Counted from the first letter of the stretch, positions 18,179-27,373 are shown. The stretch is DNA of 64,000 nucleotides from JAXLXE01 sp046328115 (GCA_046328115.1 JAXLXE010000001.1:2046001-2110000), one strand, 5' to 3'. Translations and numbers: made by a program. The notes: generated by a model not told the origin, from the letters alone.

Positions 18179-18207
18179 AGCGTAACAAAATACTTAGGCT
18201 TCATCAA
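18179..18207 (-). promoter_or_regulatory. Candidate sigma70-type promoter of the RND gene
   Basis: On the minus strand TTGATG (18202-18207) and TACGCT (18179-18184) are separated by 17 bp in an AT-rich patch about 45 bp before the RND start codon. This is a pattern match only. Confidence 0.3.
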
Positions 18208-18381
18208 GATGTTAGGCTCTTCCAAGCCGACCGGCAGATTCCCCAGTCCGCCGCCAGACAGTATTCCACGTGGCGACGTGAACGCGGATCAAATTAGCGA
18301 CACATCGCGTCAGTGTGTTCAAGGCAGACGGGCGCGGCCGAGCCCCACGGGGGCCGCGGCGGCGATATTTCAGGTGGCAAC

Positions 18382-18930
18382 GTGAAGACGAACGTGACGA
18401 TTCTGGCCGTGATGATTGGCCTGATGTGGGTCCTGGAGCTGGTGGATCAGCTTCTGTTGCGTCAGTGGCTGAACGGCCTGGGCATCCGGCCGCGGAGCAT
18501 TAGCGGGTTGTGGGGGATCCTGTTTGCGCCGTTCCTTCACGGCGGGCTGGCTCACCTGGTGGCGAACACGGTGCCATTTCTGATCCTGGGCTGGCTGGTG
18601 CTCGTGCGTCGGACGAGCGATTTCTTCATCGTGACGGTCGTCGTGATGCTCCTTGGCGGGCTCGGCGTGTGGCTCCTTGCCCCCGGGAACACCGTGCACA
18701 TCGGCGCGAGCGGTCTGATCTTCGGCTACATCGGCTACCTGCTGCTGCGGGGGTACTTCGAACGAGGGATCGTCTCGATAGCGATCGCCGTTGCCGTGGC
18801 CTTCTTCTACGGCGGTGCGCTGTGGGGGGTACTGCCGAATCAGCCCGGCATCTCCTGGCAGGGCCACCTCTTCGGGTTCCTGAGCGGCGGCGTGGCGGCA
18901 AAGATGCTCTCCGACACCGCCGGGCGTTGA
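18382..18930 (+). CDS. Rhomboid-family intramembrane serine protease
   Basis: Polytopic membrane protein of 182 aa with six hydrophobic segments. The catalytic Ser is in HIGASGLIFG (S110, the GxSG motif) and the catalytic His in WQGHLFGFLSG (H162). The conserved HGGLAHLVAN (53-62) supplies the oxyanion-side His and Asn. The start is the GTG at 18382, preceded by AGGTGG; an in-frame ATG at 18313 would add a hydrophilic Gly-rich tail unlike the family. Rhomboids cleave transmembrane substrates within the bilayer; the substrate is unknown. It is divergent from the RND gene. Confidence 0.88.
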   Translation: MKTNVTILAVMIGLMWVLELVDQLLLRQWLNGLGIRPRSISGLWGILFAPFLHGGLAHLVANTVPFLILGWLVLVRRTSDFFIVTVVVMLLGGLGVWLLAPGNTVHIGASGLIFGYIGYLLLRGYFERGIVSIAIAVAVAFFYGGALWGVLPNQPGISWQGHLFGFLSGGVAAKMLSDTAGR

Positions 18931-19087
18931 ATGCTCATCCAGCCAGGGCTGTTCGGTTGAAACGGCAGAATGCAAGGGACGTGTAGTCCGCCGGTTCCGT
19001 TAGATCAAGTGGGAGACGACCGGCCGGTGCGGCTCGCCCTACGAGTTACGCGCGGACAGACGGTTCAAGCTCGGGGGAGCAACAACG

Positions 19088-19651
19088 ATGGAAGCCACGC
19101 CCACGCCAATCACGCCAATTGTCCTCGAATACACCGTGAACCGGACGGAGCACGTGGATGCTTGCAGAACGATGTGCTGGCGAGCGCCGGCCATGTACGG
19201 CGTGCTTCTCGCGTTCAGCCTGCTCGCCATCGGGTTCGTTCTCTGGGATCTGCGGCTCAACCCGGCCGTCCGAGCGGCGTCAACGCTCCGCGTCGTCGTG
19301 GATCTTCTGGGCGCACTCGGGTTCATCGGCACATTGGCAGCGATGCTGTGGTGGGTCACGCCGCGCCGCGTCGCCAGCCGGTTCATGGGTCACGGCTTCT
19401 CGTATCCGATTCGTCAGCGCCTGAGCTTTGAGCCGACCGGGGTGAAGATGAGCGCGGGAAGCGTCGAGAGTAGCGTCGGCTGGGACCACGTGCGCGAGAT
19501 CGTCGAGACGAGGCGGTTCTGGCTGGTGTATCTTTCGCGAGGGATGGCGTTCTTCATCCCGAAAAAGCAGATCCCCGAAGCCACCGCCGCTGTCTTACGC
19601 GCCGCGCTTACCGGGTGGCTGGGCAACCGGGCAAAATTGCGCGCGGCCTGA
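19088..19651 (+). CDS. YcxB-like membrane protein
   Basis: A 187-aa protein with an N-terminal soluble stretch, two membrane helices (about 38-55 and 72-92), and a C-terminal domain containing SYPIRQRLSFEPTGVKMSAG, a WDHVREIVETRRFWLVYLS strand pair and FFIPKKQIP. The last motif and layout match the YcxB-like C-terminal domain found in many uncharacterised bacterial membrane proteins. GGGGAG precedes the ATG at about 7 nt. No function is established for the family. The methyltransferase that follows starts 33 bp after it. Confidence 0.7.
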   Translation: MEATPTPITPIVLEYTVNRTEHVDACRTMCWRAPAMYGVLLAFSLLAIGFVLWDLRLNPAVRAASTLRVVVDLLGALGFIGTLAAMLWWVTPRRVASRFMGHGFSYPIRQRLSFEPTGVKMSAGSVESSVGWDHVREIVETRRFWLVYLSRGMAFFIPKKQIPEATAAVLRAALTGWLGNRAKLRAA

Positions 19652-19683
19652 CCACCGCGTGCCGCTTACAGGTCAGGTCGCTA

Positions 19684-20379
19684 GTGACTGAATTCAAGCA
19701 GATCACGACTACCTCATCCGTCCGCGAGGGCTACGACCGCTGGGCGCCGATCTACGACCACGACGCCAACCCGATGACCGCGCTCGAGGGCCCATTGGTC
19801 CGTGCCGCGGTCGGCGAAGCCGCCGGATTGCGGGTGCTGGACCTGGGCTGCGGCACCGGCCGCCATTCACTCTGGCTGGCAGCAGGCGGAGCCCACGTGA
19901 CGGGTGTGGACTTGTCGGAGGGCATGCTGGCGGAGGCGAGGATCAAACCGGGGGCAGCGGCGATTCGCTTCCTCGCGCACGACCTGAGCCAGCCCGTGCC
20001 GTTCGCGAGCGGCAGCTTCGATCTGGTAGTGAGCGGGCTCGTGCTCGAGCATCTCGCGGAGCTGACGACCACCTTCGCCGAGGCGGCGCGAGTCCTGGTG
20101 CCGGGTGGCCGGTCGGTGATCTCCGCGATGCATCCCGCCATGTTCTTACGCGGCACCCAGGCACGCTTCGTGGATCCGGAAACCGGCGTCAAGATCCAGC
20201 CGGGCAGCCACCCCCACAGCATCAGCGACTTCGTGATGGCCGCCGTCCGAGCGGGCCTGCTGATCGACGACCTGACGGAGCACGCGCCAGACGAACGCTT
20301 TGCATTGGCCCACCCTCGTACGCGGGAGTACGTGGACTGGCCGATGGTGGTGGTGATGCGGCTGCGCCGACCTGGCTAG
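19684..20379 (+). CDS. Class I SAM-dependent methyltransferase
   Basis: Small-molecule type methyltransferase of 231 aa. Motif I is VLDLGCGTGRHS, with the acidic post-I residue in VTGVDLSEGML, and motif IV-like FDLVVSGLVLEHL. I chose the GTG at 19684, which removes an overlap with the preceding gene; an in-frame start at 19615 would extend the protein by 23 residues into the YcxB-like coding region. The N-terminal SVREGYDRWAPIYDHDANPM is typical of UbiE/type-11 enzymes. The substrate is unknown. Confidence 0.85.
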   Translation: MTEFKQITTTSSVREGYDRWAPIYDHDANPMTALEGPLVRAAVGEAAGLRVLDLGCGTGRHSLWLAAGGAHVTGVDLSEGMLAEARIKPGAAAIRFLAHDLSQPVPFASGSFDLVVSGLVLEHLAELTTTFAEAARVLVPGGRSVISAMHPAMFLRGTQARFVDPETGVKIQPGSHPHSISDFVMAAVRAGLLIDDLTEHAPDERFALAHPRTREYVDWPMVVVMRLRRPG

Positions 20380-20406
20380 GAGTCGCCGAAATGGGGGGTC
20401 TGGACA

Positions 20407-21336
20407 GTGGCAACCCGATTCGATGCCACGACCAAGCGACTGATCGACGCGAATCCCGAGGCCTGGTTGCGCTACCTCGGGATTGCTGTCACCGGGCGCG
20501 TGTCGGTGGTCGACTCCGACCTCTCCACAGTGCGACGCCTGGCGGACAAGGTGGTCCGTGTGGAGAGCGACCCCATGATGCTCGTGCAAATCGAGCTTCA
20601 AGCCGCGTACGATGCCACGTTGCCAGCCCGGATGTTCCAGTACGCGGCGGCGCTGCTTGATCGCGAGACGGACGAGACCACGGAGGTGGTGAGCGTGGCG
20701 CTGCTGTTGGCGCCCCGAGCGGACGGGCCACGCATGACTGGCAGCTATGACCGGTCCAGTCCCGTGACGGGCCCTTACCTATCGTTCCGCTCGCTTGTCG
20801 TCCGAGCCTGGGAGCAGGACGTGGGTCCCATCCTCCAGGGAGATCTCGCGACGCTGCCGCTGGCGCCACTGGCGCGAGTCGGGCCCCCGGATCTGACGGC
20901 GCTGCTCCAAGTTCTTGCGCACCGATACGACGCCGCGCCGACGGAGCAAGGGGCCGATCTTTGGGCGGAGACTGTTATCCTGATGGGAGCCCGATTCAGT
21001 CATGATGTCGTCATGCAGGCATTGGAGGGCGTGGGTATGCTGGACAAGATTGCGCGCGAATCATCCATAGTCCAGCACTGGCTGGAGGAAGGAAGAGCCG
21101 AGGGTCTCTCTCAGGGCCTATCGCAGGGCCTGTCACAGGGCCTGTCACAGGGAAGGATCGACGAGGCTCGCGACCTCTTGATCCGCCTGGGCACGCGCCG
21201 CTGGGGACCACCCCAGCCAGGAGTGCGCGACCATCTGGCCCAGCTTCACGGGCTCACGGCCATCGAAAGGCTCACGGACCGCCTCCTAGAGGCAGCATCG
21301 TGGGATGACCTGATTGCCGAGGCCGACCCCGGCTGA
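20407..21336 (+). CDS. Rpn-like (PD-(D/E)XK) family protein with in-frame GLSQ repeats
   Basis: Protein of 309 aa resembling the Rpn/transposase_31 family of predicted PD-(D/E)XK nucleases. The N-terminal FDATTKRLIDANPEAWLRYL, a DLSTVRRLADKVVRVE strand and MMLVQIELQAAYDATLPARMFQYAA (Asp-x(n)-QIELQ, matching the D...E-x-Q core) are the recognisable blocks. Near residues 233-248 four GLSQ units lie in an exact 12-bp tandem repeat; a C-terminal helical segment follows. GTG start. Rpn proteins are associated with recombination and, in some cases, with conflict systems; a specific role is not shown here. Confidence 0.72.
   Translation: MATRFDATTKRLIDANPEAWLRYLGIAVTGRVSVVDSDLSTVRRLADKVVRVESDPMMLVQIELQAAYDATLPARMFQYAAALLDRETDETTEVVSVALLLAPRADGPRMTGSYDRSSPVTGPYLSFRSLVVRAWEQDVGPILQGDLATLPLAPLARVGPPDLTALLQVLAHRYDAAPTEQGADLWAETVILMGARFSHDVVMQALEGVGMLDKIARESSIVQHWLEEGRAEGLSQGLSQGLSQGLSQGRIDEARDLLIRLGTRRWGPPQPGVRDHLAQLHGLTAIERLTDRLLEAASWDDLIAEADPG
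21103..21150 (+). repeat. 12-bp in-frame tandem repeat, four copies
   Basis: Four consecutive 12-bp units inside the Rpn-like gene, each encoding Gly-Leu-Ser-Gln. The last two (GGCCTGTCACAG) are identical. Copy-number change would keep the frame and lengthen or shorten a flexible linker. Confidence 0.95.
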
Positions 21337-22698
21337 TCAGGCGGTCGCCGCTCGGGTGAGGAGCGCGCCCCGTCCTGGAGTGGCGCGTAGCTCCCCGTTC
21401 TCCACGATCACCTCGCCCCGCGCGATCGTCGTGACCGGCCAGCCTGTGCAGACCATACCTTCGCACGGTTCGTAGCCAGTTCGTGAGTGCATCGCCTCGT
21501 TGCGAATGGTCACTCGCTTCGACGGGTCGAACAGCACCAGATCCGCGTCCGACCCAACCTGCAGCGCGCCCTTCCTTGGGTAGAGCCCATGGAGCCGCGC
21601 TGGACCGGTGGACATGGCCTCCACGAGTCGGTTCGCGGTGACCTGCCCGGTCGCCACACCGCGCGTCCATAAGGCTGGAAGTTGTGTCTCGAGCGCCGGG
21701 ATCCCGTGCGGAATCAGGCTGAAGTCCTCCGCACCCACGGACTTTTCCCGAAGCGCCCAGCTACAGTGGTCGCTCCCAACCACGTCCAGCACCCCCTCCG
21801 CAAGCCCTCGCCACAGCTCCGCCAGGTTCCAGCGCGGCCGATACGGCGGGCAGCCGCTGTGCTCCAACGGATTGATCTCGGGTCGGCCGTAGATCGAGTC
21901 GTCCATGAGCAGATAGCACGGCCGCACCTCCGCGCTCACCCGCGCACCCCGCCGCTTGCCCTCGCGGACTCGGTCCAGCGCTGCCGCGCACGAGACGTGG
22001 ACGATGCAGATCCGCGCGTCGTAGAGCGCGGCGTAATCGATTGCCCGGGACGTCGCCTCGGCCTCGCCTACTTCGGGACGGCTCTCGCCGTACCACCGGG
22101 CAGAACGCCGGCCAAAGGCGAACAGCTCCTCGCGCCGAGCGTCCAGCACGTGCCCGTTCTCGGCGTGCACCATGAGGAGCGAGCCCGCCTCTGCCGCGGC
22201 CCGCACGAGCCGCAGAAGCTGATCATCACTCACCCGCATCATGAACACCTTGACGCTCGGGAAGCCGCGCTCGCGCAGCCCAGTAATCTCGCCCAGCGTC
22301 GCCTCGGAGAAATCGGTGACGATCAGATGGGGGCTGTAGTCGATCACGGACCTCTCCGCGGCACGCACGTGCCAGGCTTCGAGCGCCTCGGCGAGCGTCT
22401 GCCCGGGGAACTGTCGCGCGTAGTCGATGACGGTGGTGACCCCGCCAAACGCCGCGGCCGTCGATCCAGAGAGCCAGTCATCCGCCGTGAACGGTCCGTC
22501 AGGACGGAACTGAGCCTCGATATGCGTGTGCGGATCAACCAATCCTGGCAACACCAGCAGCCCGCTGGCGTCGATCTCGCGGCGGCCGGGCCCGGCGGCA
22601 CCTATCTCGACGATAGTGCCGCCGGCGACCGCCAGGTCCGCCCGCCACGTCCGCGACGCGGACACGAGCGCGCCGCCCCGGATAACGAGATCGTGCAC
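21337..22698 (-). CDS. Dihydropyrimidinase/hydantoinase-type amidohydrolase
   Basis: Cyclic amidohydrolase of 453 aa that would open a dihydropyrimidine, hydantoin or related ring. Metal and catalytic residues are visible: H57 and H59 in DPHTH, the carbamylated lysine K150 in SVKVFM, H178 in MVHAEN, H234 in IVHVSC and D310 in VGSDHCSW. The GDADLVLFD-type element near the C-terminus is here GSDADLVLFDP. GTG start 12 bp after the DinB-like gene in the same direction, so it is the last gene of a four-gene cluster headed by a MocR-type regulator. Allantoinase or dihydroorotase activity cannot be excluded. Confidence 0.88.
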   Translation of the reverse strand: MHDLVIRGGALVSASRTWRADLAVAGGTIVEIGAAGPGRREIDASGLLVLPGLVDPHTHIEAQFRPDGPFTADDWLSGSTAAAFGGVTTVIDYARQFPGQTLAEALEAWHVRAAERSVIDYSPHLIVTDFSEATLGEITGLRERGFPSVKVFMMRVSDDQLLRLVRAAAEAGSLLMVHAENGHVLDARREELFAFGRRSARWYGESRPEVGEAEATSRAIDYAALYDARICIVHVSCAAALDRVREGKRRGARVSAEVRPCYLLMDDSIYGRPEINPLEHSGCPPYRPRWNLAELWRGLAEGVLDVVGSDHCSWALREKSVGAEDFSLIPHGIPALETQLPALWTRGVATGQVTANRLVEAMSTGPARLHGLYPRKGALQVGSDADLVLFDPSKRVTIRNEAMHSRTGYEPCEGMVCTGWPVTTIARGEVIVENGELRATPGRGALLTRAATA

Positions 22699-22710
22699 CC
22701 GTGGTCCTGC

Positions 22711-23136
22711 CTAGCCCACGGCCTCACGGACCAGTTGAGCGTAACGTCCGTCCACGTCGGCCAGGTGGGCCAGCACCTGGCGTGGGGTCCAGTCTCCTTC
22801 CCCTGCACCTGGCGTGTCGAACTCCTCATCCGTGAGCGAAAGGAGGGTGGCCTCCAGCTCAGCTCGCAACGTCTGTGCCTTGATCAGCAGGATCTGCGGC
22901 TCCGTCAGCGACCTTCCCCGGCTACGCAGCAGCTTCTGCAAGTGCTGGATATGGTCCAGCTCGTGCAGCGAGAGCACCCGGAGGAGGAAGTTGACGTTGC
23001 GATCCAGGCCGGACCACTTGACGGGTCGCGTGCACTGCTCCTCGGTGAGCGTTGCTAGCTCACGAACGATAGCAGCGCGGGCTTCGCGAGCCTGGCGAAT
23101 CGCCTCGGCAGGACTGGGGGACGATGAACTGGACAC
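22711..23136 (-). CDS. DinB-superfamily protein
   Basis: A 141-aa helical protein of the DinB/YfiT-like four-helix-bundle superfamily. The pattern includes a His-rich helix (SLHELDHIQHLQKLL) and the conserved final helix with WTPRQVLAHLADVDGRY. These histidines usually bind a divalent metal, and some members are thiol-dependent transferases. The GTG at 23136 has AGGAG 8 nt upstream. It sits between the large conserved protein and the amidohydrolase in a tight operon. The actual activity is unknown. Confidence 0.78.
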   Translation of the reverse strand: MSSSSSPSPAEAIRQAREARAAIVRELATLTEEQCTRPVKWSGLDRNVNFLLRVLSLHELDHIQHLQKLLRSRGRSLTEPQILLIKAQTLRAELEATLLSLTDEEFDTPGAGEGDWTPRQVLAHLADVDGRYAQLVREAVG

Positions 23137-23175
23137 GCAGACACTCCTGGCTCTCGATCCTCGAGAGGAAGCGCG

Positions 23176-24927
23176 TCACCGCTCTACGGACATCCGCTCG
23201 CGCTCCGCGTGGAGAATCCGGCGAAGCATGGCCACGGTTGAGCCGTACGTAGAGTCGATGCCCTCGAACGATAGCCTACGGCTACCCAGCGTGCGAGCCC
23301 GTGTGTACGGCGTGTCAGACGCGTAGTGGATGAATCCCAGCTCAAAGGGCAGCCCACGGTATCGCACCGACTCGCCCATGGGATGTCGATCGGCGTAGGC
23401 GGCTTCGTACACGGCGCTCAGGTACGGGCCGGCTTCCATCTCCACCACCGTGTACGCCTCGCGGTAGAAATTCTCCAGATAGGCCCGGTTCTGGAGGAAC
23501 GTACCCCGTACCGTCACAGCCTTCTGGTTGTCCAGCACGGCGCCGCGCTCCAGCCACGGGGCCACGTCGTCGTACGTAAACACGTTCGTGAACGAGTACA
23601 CGTTCTTGGTGTGCTCGTCGCTGACGATGTCGGCGATCATCACGTCGCCGACGGCCCCGTTGAGCGTGGCCGCCTTGCCGAGGACGTATACGCCCTTGAC
23701 GGCACTGAGCCGCTCCAGGGCCTGACGCAGCACGAAATACGCCGCCATGCCCAGCGGATAGTCCACGTTGAGGATCACCGCGTCCGAGCGGCCGACCACG
23801 GATGAAGCCTCGTCCAGGCGGGGATCCACGTCCTCCGGCGTAACCCTGGAGAGATCGATGATCTGGGCGGCGACGTCCAATCCCTCGTGGGGATCCACGG
23901 TGATGATCCCGTGCTCTGCCTCCTCGTGGGCGCGGACTTCCTTTGCCGGCGCCTCTGTGTGGTGCTGGTGCCAGAGGCGGGAAGCGTAGTAGAGGACGTT
24001 CTCCGGATTGCTGCGGCCGCGCTGGCCGCGCAAATACTCCAGCTCAGACAGCCCCTCACCGTCAGCGGAGTGCTCCAGGAACTCCCAGAGCTGGTCCGCG
24101 CGGCGACGGACGTAACCAGACACCAGGTTCACCACGGAGTGCGGATTCGAGGACGTGAAGTAGATCGGGCGATCCAGCAAGCCCCGATCCCGTAGCGCCT
24201 CCTCTATGGGCAGCCACCAGCGCTGTACCAGTTTGGCGTACCCCACGTGGGTCCCACCGAGCATACGCAGGCGAAAGGACTTACGCTGCGCCGCGATGGC
24301 TTGCAGCGTGCTCCAGAACTCGTCTCCCCAGATCCGCTGCAGCCGTTCCCAGTCCGACCCGGGGATACCCAGATCCTCCCCGAGGTGCGCCACCACGCTT
24401 TCAGCCGGCGGCGCCGGCGTCGCCAGCACGGCTGCGAGCAACGGCCGCTGCAGCAGATCGTGGAGCTTATTCCACTCGATCTGGTAGGCGACGATCGTGG
24501 GCAGCACGTCGTCCACGTCGGAGACGCTGGCGATCATCACCGCCAGCGTCTGCTGATTGTCAAAGCTCCACTGACGTCGGCGACCGGGCGCCTCGACCTT
24601 CTGCCAGCCATCAATGCCGCCGTCGAAAAGCTGTCCAAACTGTTCGGGAAGCTGTCCCACGATGACCCGCCCAACACGAGTCGCGCACGCCGGTAAACGC
24701 TGGATGGAGTAGATGAACGCGCCCGGATCCGGTCGACTTGAGGCCGCGTTCTGGTGGAGGCTGGAGCCCACACCGACGTGAGCCGGCTCAAACGCGCGGA
24801 TGTTGATGTCGCCGGAGCTGCGCAGAATGGTGTTGTAGGTGCGCACGTAGAGCTCTACGGCGTCGCGACCGCCAATCGAGTCATCACCGGGGTCCCGAAC
24901 AGGGTCTGCGTTTGCGTCTGTGATCAC
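23176..24927 (-). CDS. Large conserved protein of unknown function, nucleoside-phosphorylase-like C-terminus
   Basis: A 583-aa protein that I do not recognise firmly; it may belong to a domain-of-unknown-function family around DUF6909. The N-terminal half is helical. The C-terminal half (about 370-560) has the look of a nucleoside phosphorylase/nucleosidase fold: VILNVDYPLGMAAYFVLRQ, KGVYVLGKAATLNGAVGDVMI, and above all YTVVEMEAGPYLSAVYEA, close to the V-x-MEA ribose-binding motif of that superfamily. The GTG start overlaps the MocR-type gene's stop by 4 nt (GTGA). Its operon partners are a MocR regulator, a DinB-like protein and a dihydropyrimidinase, so a role in nucleobase or nucleoside metabolism is plausible (inference). 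Confidence 0.55.
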   Translation of the reverse strand: MITDANADPVRDPGDDSIGGRDAVELYVRTYNTILRSSGDINIRAFEPAHVGVGSSLHQNAASSRPDPGAFIYSIQRLPACATRVGRVIVGQLPEQFGQLFDGGIDGWQKVEAPGRRRQWSFDNQQTLAVMIASVSDVDDVLPTIVAYQIEWNKLHDLLQRPLLAAVLATPAPPAESVVAHLGEDLGIPGSDWERLQRIWGDEFWSTLQAIAAQRKSFRLRMLGGTHVGYAKLVQRWWLPIEEALRDRGLLDRPIYFTSSNPHSVVNLVSGYVRRRADQLWEFLEHSADGEGLSELEYLRGQRGRSNPENVLYYASRLWHQHHTEAPAKEVRAHEEAEHGIITVDPHEGLDVAAQIIDLSRVTPEDVDPRLDEASSVVGRSDAVILNVDYPLGMAAYFVLRQALERLSAVKGVYVLGKAATLNGAVGDVMIADIVSDEHTKNVYSFTNVFTYDDVAPWLERGAVLDNQKAVTVRGTFLQNRAYLENFYREAYTVVEMEAGPYLSAVYEAAYADRHPMGESVRYRGLPFELGFIHYASDTPYTRARTLGSRRLSFEGIDSTYGSTVAMLRRILHAERERMSVER

Positions 24928-26495
24928 GAGAGGTCACCACTTGAATCAGGCACGCGCACCGGAGAACCGGGTGGGAGGGCCAGAGCGTGATCGGGGCGGG
25001 TCAGGCGCCCACGAACGCCCGCCGCGGATCGGACCGCCATTGCGAGCCGCCGCGCTCCTTCGACGATTGTTGTCTCATCCAGCGCGGCGAAGCCTAGCAT
25101 CAATCCCTCCCGCGGTGGGCGGCCCGCGTAATACGGGCTGATCGGCGGGGCAGCAACGCCAAGCGCGGCCGCCTCTCGCGACACGCGGACGGCGGACAAG
25201 CCATCGGCCAACCATGCGACAAGATGGAGGCCGGCGCCATCTCCACTCGCCGTCACCGCCCCTCCCAGCTCTCGATGCAGTGCCTCTAGCAACGCCACCC
25301 GGCGAGACTGGTACAAGCGCCGCATCCGACGGAGGTGCCGGTCAAACCAGCCGCGGTGCATGAAGTCGTACAAGACCTGCTGCTCAGGCGTCGCCGTCTG
25401 GCGGTCCGCCAACCACTTTGCCCCCACGTACGGCTCAACCAGATCACGCGGCATCACCACATACCCCACGCGCAGCGGCGGGAACATGGCCTTGGAGAAG
25501 CTCCCCACGTAGGCCACCGTTCCGGCGGTGTCCAGTCCTTGCATGGACTCCAGCGGGCGGCCAAGGTAGCGAAACTCACTGTCGTAGTCGTCCTCCACAA
25601 TCAGCGCGCCATGCTCGCGTGCCCACTCGATGAGGCGCAGTCGGCGCGCCAACGCCAGGGTCGCACCGGTCGGGAACTGGTGGGACGGCGTGACGTACAC
25701 GAGTCTCGTAGATGGCGACACCGGCGCCGACTCCAGGGCGGACACGTCCAGTCCATCATCATCCACGGGAATCGGGAGCACGCGGGCCCCGTAAGCCTCC
25801 AGGGCTCGCGCGGCGCCCGGATAGCCGGGATCCTCGAGCGCCGCCACGTCTCCCGCGTCCACCCAGATTCGCAACAGCAGGTCCACACCCTGCTGTGAGC
25901 CGTTGACGATGACAACCTGATCGGCGTCACAGCGCACCCCGCGTGAGCGCGACAGGTGGCCAGCGATCGCTTCCCTCAACGGGCCGTATCCGGCTGGATC
26001 GCCGTACGAGGCAAGGTCTACTGAGGCCTGGCGCCAGCGCCTGGCGGCCAGGCGGCTCCACTCCGTGTGAGGAAAGGCGTCCCAGTCCGGCCGTCCTGGG
26101 CGGAAGTCGATCTCCACGGGGGCCTGGCGCTCGAGGGTGGCTGGGTCCAGCAGAGCCAGATTACGCCCCCAGGCTGAGAGTCGTCGCGGGGTGGTTCCGG
26201 TCGAAGCGAACGCGCCGCGTGACTCAGAAGATGGCGCTAGGCGACTGGAGACGTACGTGCCGGAGCCCCGCCGCGTCTCGAGGTACCCCTCCGCCAGGAG
26301 CTGGTCGTAGGCCAGCACCACGGTGGTGCGGGAGACGCCCAGCGTCTCCGCCAATCCACGCGTGGACGGCGCGCGCGCGCCCGCGGCGAGCTTTCCGGTC
26401 AGCACGTCCTCGCGGAGCTGGGCGTAGAGCTGCTGCTGGAGAGACCTGGCCGCGCGGGCGGGCACGGCATCCGGGCAAGTTGGAGTGACGGTCAT
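24924..26495 (-). CDS. MocR/PdxR-type regulator (GntR HTH fused to PLP aminotransferase-like domain)
   Basis: A 523-aa transcription factor. Residues about 20-85 form a GntR winged helix (QLREDVLTGKLAAGARAPST, then GVSRTTVVLAYDQLLAEGYL). The rest is a fold-type I aminotransferase domain with the PLP-binding lysine K335 in VGSFSKAMFPP and the cofactor motif EDDYDSEFRY. MocR proteins sense PLP or amino compounds; PdxR members control vitamin B6 genes. No pdxST genes are here, so it more likely regulates its own operon of the large conserved protein, DinB-like protein and dihydropyrimidinase, to which it is translationally coupled. Confidence 0.9.
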   Translation of the reverse strand: MTVTPTCPDAVPARAARSLQQQLYAQLREDVLTGKLAAGARAPSTRGLAETLGVSRTTVVLAYDQLLAEGYLETRRGSGTYVSSRLAPSSESRGAFASTGTTPRRLSAWGRNLALLDPATLERQAPVEIDFRPGRPDWDAFPHTEWSRLAARRWRQASVDLASYGDPAGYGPLREAIAGHLSRSRGVRCDADQVVIVNGSQQGVDLLLRIWVDAGDVAALEDPGYPGAARALEAYGARVLPIPVDDDGLDVSALESAPVSPSTRLVYVTPSHQFPTGATLALARRLRLIEWAREHGALIVEDDYDSEFRYLGRPLESMQGLDTAGTVAYVGSFSKAMFPPLRVGYVVMPRDLVEPYVGAKWLADRQTATPEQQVLYDFMHRGWFDRHLRRMRRLYQSRRVALLEALHRELGGAVTASGDGAGLHLVAWLADGLSAVRVSREAAALGVAAPPISPYYAGRPPREGLMLGFAALDETTIVEGARRLAMAVRSAAGVRGRLTRPDHALALPPGSPVRVPDSSGDLS

Positions 26496-26592
26496 GCGCT
26501 TGGAAACGGTACCTGAAACGCCGCTGGCGCGGACCAGTGTACCGCCCGAACGCCCGGCGACGCGCCCCCGCCACCGGATATCGGTGGACCGG

Positions 26593-26763
26593 CTAGATCA
26601 ACGGGTAGATGAAGGGTCCGAGCGATGTGGCAGAGGCGAACGCGATCAGCGCGGCCAGGATCAGCAGCATGGCGACTAGGGGAATCATCCACCAGAGCTT
26701 CTGCGCCCACAGAAACCCGAAGAGCTCTCCAATAATGCCGAGCTTGTTAGAGAATCCACCCAT
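26593..26763 (-). CDS. DUF5989-type small membrane protein
   Basis: A 56-aa protein (MGGFSNKLGIIGELFGFLWAQ at the start) with a conserved amphipathic lead, one membrane helix, and the terminal PFIYPLI. This matches DUF5989 small proteins, which share the ELxxFL...KWWxxP pattern. An in-frame ATG at 26871 would add 36 residues unlike the family, so I use 26763. Shine-Dalgarno support is weak. Function is unknown. Confidence 0.6.
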   Translation of the reverse strand: MGGFSNKLGIIGELFGFLWAQKLWWMIPLVAMLLILAALIAFASATSLGPFIYPLI

Positions 26764-26954
26764 CGATGCGTCCGGGCCCTTCGTGCTAGCCGACCAAGCG
26801 TCACTGCTGAGGATGCCGGCCATGATACGGGCGGGCGACCAGACCCCGCAACGCGGATCTACGCACGCCAAGGGGGCCGGGAATATTCATCCCGCGAAAT
26901 CCGTTAGGGGTAGTGCGATTCAATGCGATGGCATTGGGCGCGGGAGAAGGGACT

Positions 26955-27257
26955 ATGACAGTAGCAGTCCGCGTGTTCCAAGAAGCTGATGTCAAGTGCT
27001 ATCACTGCGGCCACACCTCTGGCACGATTCGCCGCGATCAGGAAGCCGGTGCACCGTCGCGGTTCAAGCCGGCCGGCTCCGACACCGAGATCACCATGGG
27101 GCCGCGAGCACTGGTGCAGTGCGCACGCTGTGGCGGGCCAACGTTTTTCGACAGTTTCGAGACCCGGCAGGAGTGGGGTCGGGTGGACTTCCTTGAGGAC
27201 CGCCCCCGACGGGGTCGACCCCCCAAGGCGTTGCTCGCGCGTCGAGGCGCCGCGTAG
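26955..27257 (+). CDS. Small zinc-ribbon protein with AT-hook-like tail
   Basis: A 100-aa protein with two CxxC pairs (C15/C18 in KCYHCG, and C56/C59 in QCARCG), consistent with a zinc ribbon. A basic C-terminal segment RRGRPPK (85-91) resembles an AT-hook. The ATG at 26955 has AAGG 5 nt upstream and is preferred over an ATG at 26913. Together the features suggest a nucleic-acid-binding protein, but I recognise no family. It is upstream of another small Cys-containing protein at 27374. Confidence 0.6.
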   Translation: MTVAVRVFQEADVKCYHCGHTSGTIRRDQEAGAPSRFKPAGSDTEITMGPRALVQCARCGGPTFFDSFETRQEWGRVDFLEDRPRRGRPPKALLARRGAA

Positions 27258-27373
27258 TCTTTCCCCGCCGATTCACGTTCTATAAAATATCGTAGCCAGG
27301 CTGCGCGGATCACCGCGCCCGCAATCACAAGTACACGGCCGACGCACACGCAGTCGGCGGGGAGGAGCCCATC

